A DNA stretch of 15,572 nt from Flexistipes sp041694215 (GTDB taxonomy: Bacteria; Chrysiogenota; Deferribacteres; Deferribacterales; Flexistipitaceae), in NCBI GenBank assembly GCA_041694215.1, contig JASMTO010000192.1:1-15572 (forward strand), written 5' to 3'. A program made the translations under genes and the position numbers. The notes below the pieces were generated by a model. That model made no database searches. It saw only the letters and a program-made list of their open reading frames with translations, and was not told the origin of the DNA. Positions 7,440 to 14,326 of the stretch are shown piece by piece (position 1 is the stretch's first letter; every line of letters begins with the position of its first letter).

Positions 7440-9147
7440 TAATTCCTCCATCATGTTCGCTGTTTATATCCACATGCTGACCAAAAGAACGTTCTGCAAG
7501 CTTTGAGCCTTCCTTTGCAATACTCAAAGCAGACCTTGGGCATGCTTCAACACTTTTAAAAGTAGCATCTGAAATATTATCTTTTATAAAAGCGTAAAAA
7601 CACTCATCCACCTTTGGGCTCCAATCTTTATCATATTTTAAAATAGTTCCATCACTGTAATGAAAGCACCAGTCACATTGGACACACAAACCACAAAAGA
7701 AACATCGCTCAGCAAAAATTACAGCGGTATCCTCATCTATGGTCTGAACTATTTCACGAAACCCTGAGATTGTTTCTTTAAATGGAATTTTCTCTTCCAC
7801 CAAACGTGTGGACTCCTGAAAATATTTTGTGTTCAATGTGTTAAAGTAGGCAATATTTTTATTACTATTCGAGTTTAACGTCTCACCGAGGAATTGTCTT
7901 ACTGCATTTGTTGTAATCTGTGCCGAACCAACAGCCTTTACAACCATCCCCGCAAGCTCCGCATTCCCCTGGCTGGCATCACCGGCAATGAAAATCTTGC
8001 CTTTAAGGTCATTGGGAAGATCAGGACAGTTAAGATTCGGATATTCGTTGACAAACCTCTCCCCCACAAAGAACAAATCGGGTTTATCCCCCACTGCCAG
8101 AACTATTCTGTCAAAATAAAACTCCTCATAGGCATTTTTCACAGGGATTGGTTTGGATCTTCCGCTTTCATCAACAGGCCCAAGCTTCATTTTAGCACAA
8201 ATAAGTTTCAGTTTATCATCCACTTTTTCAATTTTAACAGGTTGACGTAGAAGGAAAAATTTCACCCCTTCTTTTTCACAGTCTTCAATTTCCCCAGTAT
8301 GAGCTGTCATTTCTTTAAAAGTTCTTCTGTAAATTACAGAAGGTTTTGCCCCCAATCTGCATGATACTCTGGCCACATCAAAAGCTGTATACCCTCCGCC
8401 TATCACACCAATATTTTCACCAATTTTCACATCAGTTTTTTTATAATTGCCTTCATTTATCTTTCTCAAAAATTCAATACCGTTTTCGACACTAGGAAAA
8501 TCCTCACCTTCAATATTGAGAGTACCAGGGCTCTGTGCTCCTGTGGCAACAATAACCGAGTCATATTCCTCCGCCAGATCCAAAAACCGGTTCTTATCAA
8601 TTTCATGATTAAGGATAATATTAACTCCGGTTTCATATATGTACCACAACTCATATTCCAGAATATCATTGGGATATCTGTACTCAGGAATGCCATAAGC
8701 CAGAAGTCCTCCAGCCATGGGAGCTTTTTCATAAATATCCACATTATAGCCGTTTTTAGCCAAAAAATATGCCGAAGCAAGTCCCGCAGGGCCTGCCCCT
8801 ATTACAGCTATCGATTTATCTATTTTTGTTTTAGGTACTTGTGGCTTCAGATTGTTTTTATAACCCCAATCTGCCACAAACCGCTCCAGAGCTTTAATAT
8901 CAACCGGTTCATCAAATTTGCCCCTGTTACAGGCCGTCTCACAGGGGTGATCGCAAAATCTGCCGCAACCGGCGGAAAAAGGGTTGGTTTCTTTAAGGAC
9001 ATAAAAAGCCTCTTCAAATCTCCGTAAAGCCACAAGCCTTAAAAATCTTGGGATATCATTTCCAGCCGGACAACCGGCATTGCCTAAATGATCTTTTGTA
9101 TAGCAAGGGCTTTGTTTGTTAACATAGACGGGGAAAAATCGTTTCAA
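7432..9147 (-). CDS. gltD: Glutamate synthase small-subunit-like NAD(P)H oxidoreductase
   Basis: A 571-residue GltD-type flavoprotein that takes electrons from NAD(P)H via FAD and iron-sulfur clusters. Near the N-terminus are the cluster-binding cysteines of the GltD/dihydropyrimidine dehydrogenase domain: Cys26 (CPAGNDIP) and C61, C65, C69, C73 (CGRFCDHPCETAC). The FAD loop is GAGPAGLASAYFLA (about 117-130). The nucleotide loop is GGGYTAFDVAR (about 250-260), followed by IYRR, whose arginines favour NADPH. IFIAGDASQGNAELAGMVVKA completes the FAD site. Beyond the usual 460-480 residues is a C-terminal extension with CFFCGLCVQCDWC, as in GltD/SfrB-like proteins, but the second cluster there looks eroded. 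The start is TTG 9147-9145 with GGAGG 6 bases upstream; there is no nearby ATG. SfrB-like Fe(III) reductase is a possible alternative role, but adjacent amidotransferase and FMN subunits favour glutamate synthase. Confidence 0.9.
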   Translation of the reverse strand: MKRFFPVYVNKQSPCYTKDHLGNAGCPAGNDIPRFLRLVALRRFEEAFYVLKETNPFSAGCGRFCDHPCETACNRGKFDEPVDIKALERFVADWGYKNNLKPQVPKTKIDKSIAVIGAGPAGLASAYFLAKNGYNVDIYEKAPMAGGLLAYGIPEYRYPNDILEYELWYIYETGVNIILNHEIDKNRFLDLAEEYDSVIVATGAQSPGTLNIEGEDFPSVENGIEFLRKINEGNYKKTDVKIGENIGVIGGGYTAFDVARVSCRLGAKPSVIYRRTFKEMTAHTGEIEDCEKEGVKFFLLRQPVKIEKVDDKLKLICAKMKLGPVDESGRSKPIPVKNAYEEFYFDRIVLAVGDKPDLFFVGERFVNEYPNLNCPDLPNDLKGKIFIAGDASQGNAELAGMVVKAVGSAQITTNAVRQFLGETLNSNSNKNIAYFNTLNTKYFQESTRLVEEKIPFKETISGFREIVQTIDEDTAVIFAERCFFCGLCVQCDWCFHYSDGTILKYDKDWSPKVDECFYAFIKDNISDATFKSVEACPRSALSIAKEGSKLAERSFGQHVDINSEHDGGINE

Positions 9148-9153
9148 TATCAA

Positions 9154-9158
9154 CCTCC
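9154..9158 (-). promoter_or_regulatory. Ribosome binding site deciding the gltD TTG start
   Basis: The minus strand reads GGAGG here. Two in-frame TTG codons follow: the one at 9153-9151 touches the site and is unusable, while that at 9147-9145 has ideal 6-base spacing, so the protein starts with the residues KRFFPV after the initiator. Confidence 0.65.
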
Positions 9159-9221
9159 GAAAAAATGCTATTTATAATTTATTTTATACTACAAAGTTGA
9201 AAAAATATAAAGCATAACACT

Positions 9222-9250
9222 CTTTTACCATATATAATAATATTTGTCAA
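9222..9250 (-). promoter_or_regulatory. Candidate sigma-70 promoter of the gltD operon
   Basis: On the minus strand TTGACA (9250-9245) is followed, after 17 bases, by TAAAAG (9227-9222). The -35 box is perfect and the spacing ideal; the -10 box matches 4 of 6. It would give a leader of about 70 bases before the gltD TTG. A second, extended -10-like sequence TGTTATGCT lies closer to the gene but has no -35 partner. Confidence 0.5.
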
Positions 9251-9410
9251 TCAATATCCCTTATAATTTCATGATATTTACTGGTATTACCTAATTTGTT
9301 AAGTTTCACATTTATCCGAAACATATGATCTTCCAACAATATATAATTATGGGAAGCGGGGTGAGGGATTTATTCAAAGATTATTTAGTATATATTTTTG
9401 CTAATTGTCC

Positions 9411-9436
9411 ATCTTAAATTATAAAAATTATAAGAT
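9411..9436. repeat. Tandem 9-base repeat inside a short inverted repeat
   Basis: AAATTATAA occurs twice back to back (9416-9424, 9425-9433), flanked by the inverted arms ATCTTA (9411-9416) and TAAGAT (9431-9436). It lies about 30 bases upstream of the kinase -35 box, where an activator or repressor could bind. In such AT-rich DNA a chance origin is quite possible. Confidence 0.35.
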
Positions 9437-9464
9437 TTTACAAATATTTAAACGACATATATTG

Positions 9465-9493
9465 TTGACAGCATTTCATTGATAGTTTAAAAT
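9465..9493 (+). promoter_or_regulatory. Strong sigma-70-type promoter of the hybrid sensor kinase gene
   Basis: TTGACA (9465-9470), a 17-base spacer, then TAAAAT (9488-9493): a perfect -35 box, a 5-of-6 -10 box and optimal spacing. Transcription would begin near 9500, giving a leader of about 35 bases that holds the ribosome site AAAAAGGA (9521-9528), 6 bases before the ATG. Confidence 0.7.
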
Positions 9494-9534
9494 ATATATA
9501 ATTTTAGTGTACTTCTATCAAAAAAGGACATCAC

Positions 9535-12183
9535 ATGAAATTACAGCATATCTATCTGATAGCTGCAACTATTTTTTTACTTCTGTCTGTAAATTTAAAA
9601 GCAGAAAACGATACAAAGAAGATTATCGTAGGTTATTTTGACAAAAGTCCTGCTATTTTCAAAAAAGAGAATGATGAGCCTGACGGGCTGGCGAAAGATA
9701 TTCTTACAGATGTAGCACAAGCAAATAACTGGCATTTGAGATATATACACGGCAGTTTTCCCAAAATTATCCGGATGCTCTATGAAAAGAAAATAGATAT
9801 TATGATCCCTCTGGTTTATTCTGACTGGCGGGCGAAGCACTTTGATTATACTTACAACTCAATCTTGCAGACATGGGGTGCCCTGTTTACAAACCGTGAA
9901 AGTGGGATACACACAATACTTGATGTGAACGGCAAGAAAATTGCATACCTTGAAGAAACGATATTTTACGAAGAATTCAAAAAGCTTCTGGATTCATTTC
10001 AAATTAATTGTACGTTCATTAAAGTAGACAGCTATGATCATATGTTTGAAGGCATAGTGAATAATATTTATGACGGAGGAATAGGTGACAGATTAAATAT
10101 TATGGGAAAACCTAAACACATTGTAAACCAACTGGACTATTCGATAGTTTTTCACCCTGTTGATCTATTTTTTGCAGGGTATGATAGAGAAATATTGGCA
10201 GCTATTGATGAGTATCTCAAATATGGGAAAAATAATCCGACGTCAAATTACTTTTTCCACGTGCAGAAATGGCTTTCTGGCATAACGCCTGAAAAAATGG
10301 TTGTGCCAATAATTCTGGAGACTTGCTTTGTTATAACCGTATTAGCATTTCTCGTTTACTTTATATTCCGCCTGCCTTCCGTAAGAAAATTATTTGGATT
10401 ATCTGAAATAGTTGAAAGTTATGCTGCAAGAAATGTGTTATTCTTTAGTGTGACAATGCTTGCTGTGGCATGGACAATTGACAGCCTGATCGAATTTTTT
10501 TGGTTTAATAGTTCTAACTACAGTTTTCTTCATTTTTTCTATGCTTCAGGGAATACTAATGAGCTGCTTGATAGGCTTATTTATATAATTGCCATCCTTT
10601 TTGGTGGGGTTGTTGTATCGAGGGTAATAGAAAAACTTTCTGAGGAACAAAATAATACCCGAAAACTGGCTGAATATCTTAGGGTAACACTGGATTCCAT
10701 TGGAGATGCTGTCATTACAACAGACCTTGATGGGAAAATTGTTAATATGAATCCAGTTGCAGAAAAACTGACAGAATACAAAACAGATATAGCAAGAAAC
10801 AAACAGCTGTCCGAAGTATTTAACATAATCAATGGGGAAACAAGAGAAAAAGTGGAAAATCCCGCAGAAGCAGTCCTGAAATACGGCAATAAGGTAGGCC
10901 TTGCCAATCATACTATTTTAATAAGTAAATCAGGGAAAGAATACCAGATAGCTGATTCTGCAGCACCAATAAAAAAACCGAACGGAGAAATAGTAGGGGT
11001 TGTCTTAGTATTCCGGGACATAACAGAAGAATACAAGCTGCAAAAACAATTGCAACACAGCCAAAAAATGGATGCTATTGGTCAGCTGGCCGGCGGAATT
11101 GCCCATGACTTTAACAACATAATAGGTGGGATAATTGGGGCTACTGAGGTGCTTAAATATCAACTTAAGAGTGATGAAAAGTCAAACAAATATGTTTCTA
11201 TGATTATGGGTTCTGCAGAGCGTGCCGCAGAATTGGCCAGTAAGCTTCTCGCCTTTTCCAGAAAACAAAAAGCAGGCTCCACTCCTGTGGATATTCATCA
11301 TGTTATAAATGAAGCCGTTGATATTTTGAAAAGTACAATAGATAAAAGGATTGAAATAATCATTGATTTACATGCAGAATCCACCTGGGTAATTGGAGAT
11401 CCCTGCCAACTCCAGAATGTTTTCCTTAATTTGGGGATAAACTCATCCCATGCATTGCCAGATGGTGGTACAATACATATCAGGACAAGAAATATTAACC
11501 TGGGTCAGACATATTGCAATACCAGCTCATTTGACATCAAGCCTGGTAGCTATATCGCAATAGAAGTGGAAGATAACGGAGTAGGTATCTCAAAAGAGCA
11601 TCTGCCCCATATCTTTGAGCCATTTTTCACCACTAAAGAACAGGGCAAGGGCACAGGGCTTGGTTTGTCTGCCGTTTACGGTACAGTTCAGCAACATAAA
11701 GGAGCAATCAACGTTCACAGTGAAGTGGGAAAAGGCACCTGTTTCCATATATATTTTCCTGTAACTGAAGATCGCCCATCAACGCCGGCTATAGTAGAAA
11801 AACCAGTTTTTGGAGCAGGGACAGTTTTGCTGGTGGATGATGAAATTATAATAAGAACTACCGGAAAAGCTCTTCTCAAAGAATATGGTTATACCGTTTA
11901 TTTGGCTGAAGATGGGAAAAATGCACTGGAAATCTTTAAAGATAAGAAAGACGAAATAGATTTGGTTATTCTTAATATGGTCATGCCTAAAATGAATGGT
12001 AAAGAATGTTTTTATCAGCTAAAAAAAATTAAACTTGATATAAAAATTATACTTACCTCAGGGTTCACAAAAAGTGGTGATTTGGCTGACTTAGAAAAAA
12101 ACGGGCTATTCGGTTTCATCAGAAAACCTTTCAGGGGAGCAGAACTTAGCAAAATTGTAAACGAAGCAATCAAAAGAAAATAA
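9535..12183 (+). CDS. Hybrid sensor histidine kinase: SBP_bac_3 - 3 TM - PAS - HisKA - HATPase - degenerate receiver
   Basis: An 882-residue membrane kinase. Residues 1-23 form a signal peptide. Residues 29-250 are a periplasmic family-3 solute-binding domain of the amino-acid type, with Arg99 and Asp185 at positions that usually hold the ligand's carboxylate and amino groups. Three membrane helices follow (about 256-280, 300-323, 347-366); the last two, with IDSLIEFFWF between them, resemble a small membrane module seen in other sensor kinases. A PAS domain spans 380-500. His524 in GGIAHDFNN is the phosphorylated His. The ATP domain has Asn632/Asn636, EDNGVGIS (679-686), FEPFFTTKE and GKGTGLGLS. 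The receiver (763-882) keeps the acidic pocket (Asp768, Asp769), Thr841 and Lys864, but has Asn814 in VILNMVMPKMNG in place of the phosphoacceptor Asp. Phosphate should therefore go to another protein. No response regulator with a DNA-binding domain is nearby. Being divergent from gltD suggests, but does not prove, a nitrogen or amino-acid signal. Confidence 0.92.
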   Translation: MKLQHIYLIAATIFLLLSVNLKAENDTKKIIVGYFDKSPAIFKKENDEPDGLAKDILTDVAQANNWHLRYIHGSFPKIIRMLYEKKIDIMIPLVYSDWRAKHFDYTYNSILQTWGALFTNRESGIHTILDVNGKKIAYLEETIFYEEFKKLLDSFQINCTFIKVDSYDHMFEGIVNNIYDGGIGDRLNIMGKPKHIVNQLDYSIVFHPVDLFFAGYDREILAAIDEYLKYGKNNPTSNYFFHVQKWLSGITPEKMVVPIILETCFVITVLAFLVYFIFRLPSVRKLFGLSEIVESYAARNVLFFSVTMLAVAWTIDSLIEFFWFNSSNYSFLHFFYASGNTNELLDRLIYIIAILFGGVVVSRVIEKLSEEQNNTRKLAEYLRVTLDSIGDAVITTDLDGKIVNMNPVAEKLTEYKTDIARNKQLSEVFNIINGETREKVENPAEAVLKYGNKVGLANHTILISKSGKEYQIADSAAPIKKPNGEIVGVVLVFRDITEEYKLQKQLQHSQKMDAIGQLAGGIAHDFNNIIGGIIGATEVLKYQLKSDEKSNKYVSMIMGSAERAAELASKLLAFSRKQKAGSTPVDIHHVINEAVDILKSTIDKRIEIIIDLHAESTWVIGDPCQLQNVFLNLGINSSHALPDGGTIHIRTRNINLGQTYCNTSSFDIKPGSYIAIEVEDNGVGISKEHLPHIFEPFFTTKEQGKGTGLGLSAVYGTVQQHKGAINVHSEVGKGTCFHIYFPVTEDRPSTPAIVEKPVFGAGTVLLVDDEIIIRTTGKALLKEYGYTVYLAEDGKNALEIFKDKKDEIDLVILNMVMPKMNGKECFYQLKKIKLDIKIILTSGFTKSGDLADLEKNGLFGFIRKPFRGAELSKIVNEAIKRK

Positions 12184-12188
12184 CAAAC

Positions 12189-12262
12189 ATCCTAAGACTT
12201 TTGCATAACTAGGATATTGTCACCCTGTAGCATTCGCCTTCTGGCGAATAAATTTGCCTAGG
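12189..12262. repeat. Cluster of inverted repeats, possible interspersed repeat or mobile-element remnant
   Basis: ATCCTA (12189-12194) pairs with TAGGAT (12210-12215). Then ATTCGCC (12232-12238) and GGCGAAT (12243-12249) form a perfect 7-base stem with a TTCT loop. GGCGAA can instead pair with TTTGCC (12253-12258) with one mismatch, so two hairpins compete. No U-run follows, so this is a poor intrinsic terminator. The GGCGAATAAATTTGCC style recalls dispersed palindromic repeats, which one copy cannot establish. Confidence 0.4.
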
Positions 12263-12426
12263 TAATCACTTGTTTCAAATTTGTGTTTTAAACCTGTGGA
12301 ATTCTATTTTAATTTTATTTCATTTATAATTCACAAAAATGAAAAAATATTTTATGTTTCTCACTTACACTGTTTTATCATTTCAAAATAAAATATGGAT
12401 GAGATTTAATATAGGTGTAGAAAGAG

Positions 12427-12456
12427 TTGCTTCAAATAGAGAAAATAATGTATCAT
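12427..12456 (+). promoter_or_regulatory. Weak promoter candidate for the second kinase gene
   Basis: TTGCTT (12427-12432), an 18-base spacer and TATCAT (12451-12456). The -10 box matches 5 of 6 but the -35 box only 3 of 6. Transcription would start near 12463, about 23 bases before the GTG start. Confidence 0.3.
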
Positions 12457-12475
12457 TGTAGTATAAAACATTATT

Positions 12476-12482
12476 GAGGTGG
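12476..12482 (+). promoter_or_regulatory. Ribosome binding site deciding the GTG start of the second kinase
   Basis: GAGGTGG lies just before TTG (12483) and GTG (12486). The TTG touches the site, and an in-frame TTG at 12474 overlaps it, leaving GTG 12486-12488, 5 bases after GAGGT, as the best start. Confidence 0.55.
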
Positions 12483-12485
12483 TTG

Positions 12486-14321
12486 GTGAAATTTTCAAAT
12501 AATCTGAAAATTGATACTGACATTAAACTACTTGTTGTGGAAGATGAAACCTTTAACAGGGAATACCTTGTTAACTTACTGTCCACAAATTATAAAACCA
12601 TTTTTTCTGCTTCCAATGGACAGGAAGCTTTGGAATTGATGGAGAAAGAAAAAATAGATATTTTAATTTCAGACATAAAGATGCCTATAAAAGACGGTAT
12701 TTCGTTAGCAAAAGATGTAAAAGATAGATTTCCTGACGTTCTTATTATTCTGCTCACCGCCTACAAAGATGTAGATTACCTTATAGAGGCCATAAATATT
12801 AACATAGATCACTATATAACAAAACCTGTGGATATTGATAAACTAATTAACACAATAGAAAAGCTAAAAAGTCAGGTTATAGCAAATAAAACAATAGCCA
12901 CACAAAGGCGCTTTATAGAATTCATTGTGGATTCCACAAAAAATCTCATTATTTTAATTAGAAATAGCAGTATAATAGCTGCAAATAAAGCATTTCTTAA
13001 TTATTACTATAATAAAAACCTGGAAAGCGTGGAAGAATTTACAAACCATTATCTCCCGTTAGATGTGAAGAAAGTCTTAAAAGACGAATTTATCGCCGCC
13101 CTTGATAAACAAAGCTATCCAAAAATCATAGCCCTGCCCAGTATAGATGGTACCTCCAGATATTTCTCAGCTAATTACGCAAAATTTAATTCAGAAACAT
13201 CTATTATATATTTTAATGACATAGACTTACTTGTTAAAGCGCAGCAGGAGTTAGCCCAACAAAAGCAAAGACTGGAAATGATTCTGGAAAACCTCGGGGA
13301 AGGCGTAATCGTTTGCGACAAGCAGGGGATTGTTACATTTATTAACTCATTTGCCCAAAAATTTATCAAAATAAAAATTAAAAATACTATCGGAATGCAT
13401 ATCAGTGATGTGATAGAATTTGTTGACAATAAAGGTAACAAAAGCTTTAACCCTCTTATCGCTTCACTTAAAAAAACTGCCACATATTTCAATAATGAAC
13501 AAATGTATATAAAAAACATTCATAAGAAACAAGTACCGGTAGACTACATCTCCTCACCAATCATTGACAGTGAAGGTAACGTGCTGGAGGCAGTTATTAT
13601 CATTAAAGATATGACTTATAAGAATCTTACTGAGGAAAGTTTACTCCGCACACAAAAACTTGAATCCATAGGTGTTTTAGCTGGTGGTATAGCCCATGAT
13701 TTTAACAATCTTCTAACTATTCTTTACAACTATATACATTTAGCTAAAGTGTATCTTAATGACAAAAACAAAGCAAAAGAGTTTCTCGTAAAAGCTGAAA
13801 ATACGATTGATTCCACAAGAGAACTTACGGAGAAATTGCTTACCTTTTCCGAAGGAGGTAATCCCAAAAAAGAGCAAATTGAAATTATTAGTGCATTAAA
13901 AGAGATAAGTGACTTAGTTTTTGCAGGCAGTAACCTCAAAGTAGAAATAATCGCATCTGAAGACAGTTATATTGTGGAAGCTGATAATAATCAATTAAAA
14001 CAAATGTTTTTTAACATCCTAAAAAATGCAAAAGAAGCTATGCCAGATGGCGGTACCGTTAAGCTTACTTTGGAAAAAGTAACTCAATTGGATAAAAATT
14101 ATGTGAAAATAAGTGTTATTGACAAAGGTAAAGGAATATCAAAAGAGATAAAAGACAAAATTTTTGATCCATATTTTACTACAAAAGAAGAGTACAGCCA
14201 GAAGGGTTCAGGGCTAGGATTGTCTATATGCTATTCCATAGCAAAAAAGCATGGCGGGAGAATATCATTCGAATCGGAAGAGTACAAAGGCACATCATTT
14301 CATATTTTTCTGCCGATATAA
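12486..14321 (+). CDS. Cytoplasmic response-regulator/histidine kinase hybrid: REC - PAS - PAS - HisKA - HATPase
   Basis: A 611-residue protein without signal peptide or membrane segments. Residues 13-125 form an intact receiver: acidic pair in VVEDE, phosphoacceptor Asp63 in ISDIKMP, Thr91 in LLTAY and Lys113 in ITKPV. Residues 140-250 may be a divergent PAS domain; residues about 258-385 form a clearer one (ILENLGEGVIVCDKQG), after a short coiled stretch rich in Gln and Lys. The kinase core has His404 in GGIAHDFNN, the N box FFNILKNAKEAMPDGG, IDKGKGIS, FDPYFTTKE and GSGLGLS. An N-terminal receiver controlling a kinase means that phosphate from another kinase may gate its activity; the upstream membrane kinase, whose own receiver lacks the Asp, is a natural candidate donor by inference. 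The GTG start follows from the ribosome site. No output regulator is encoded nearby. Confidence 0.9.
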   Translation: MKFSNNLKIDTDIKLLVVEDETFNREYLVNLLSTNYKTIFSASNGQEALELMEKEKIDILISDIKMPIKDGISLAKDVKDRFPDVLIILLTAYKDVDYLIEAININIDHYITKPVDIDKLINTIEKLKSQVIANKTIATQRRFIEFIVDSTKNLIILIRNSSIIAANKAFLNYYYNKNLESVEEFTNHYLPLDVKKVLKDEFIAALDKQSYPKIIALPSIDGTSRYFSANYAKFNSETSIIYFNDIDLLVKAQQELAQQKQRLEMILENLGEGVIVCDKQGIVTFINSFAQKFIKIKIKNTIGMHISDVIEFVDNKGNKSFNPLIASLKKTATYFNNEQMYIKNIHKKQVPVDYISSPIIDSEGNVLEAVIIIKDMTYKNLTEESLLRTQKLESIGVLAGGIAHDFNNLLTILYNYIHLAKVYLNDKNKAKEFLVKAENTIDSTRELTEKLLTFSEGGNPKKEQIEIISALKEISDLVFAGSNLKVEIIASEDSYIVEADNNQLKQMFFNILKNAKEAMPDGGTVKLTLEKVTQLDKNYVKISVIDKGKGISKEIKDKIFDPYFTTKEEYSQKGSGLGLSICYSIAKKHGGRISFESEEYKGTSFHIFLPI

Positions 14322-14326
14322 TAATT

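Larger units (their letters stand above)
9148..9534. other. 387-base divergent intergenic region between gltD and the sensor kinase
   Basis: This very AT-rich region carries promoter candidates for both directions and no open reading frame worth reporting. From left to right it holds the gltD ribosome site, a minus-strand promoter candidate (9222-9250), a short palindrome GGTATTACC (9283-9291), an inverted pair GTTTC/GAAAC near 9303-9322, a GC-richer patch (9350-9368), a tandem 9-base repeat (9416-9433) and the kinase promoter (9465-9493). No NtrC-type site or sigma-54 promoter was recognised. Confidence 0.6.
12184..12485. other. 302-base intergenic region between the two kinase genes
   Basis: The first 120 bases are less AT-rich and hold inverted repeats (see the entry at 12189-12262). 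The remaining part is AT-rich and holds a weak promoter candidate and the ribosome site of the second kinase. I found no open reading frame or RNA gene. The gap suggests that the second kinase is transcribed separately or is at least partly insulated from the first. Confidence 0.5.

Noticed and set aside
8466..8780. Minus-strand open frame of 104 codons inside gltD
   Set aside because: It is a shadow in another frame of the strongly conserved gltD sequence, Trp/Met-rich and without family features.
7432..9147. GltD-like protein as an SfrB-type Fe(III) reductase subunit
   Set aside because: The similarity in domain layout exists, but the coupled amidotransferase and FMN/GXGXG subunits make glutamate synthase far more likely.
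9148..9534. Nitrogen-control (NtrC/sigma-54) promoter for gltD
   Set aside because: No GG-N10-GC promoter core or TGCAC-type inverted site was seen on either strand; sigma-70-like boxes fit better.
10546..10911. Overlapping minus-strand open frames inside the first kinase gene
   Set aside because: Both lie opposite the PAS and membrane coding region, which is clearly real on the plus strand.
12232..12260. Rho-independent terminator after the first kinase
   Set aside because: The stem is good but is followed by AAATTTGCC rather than a run of T, so it does not meet the usual pattern.
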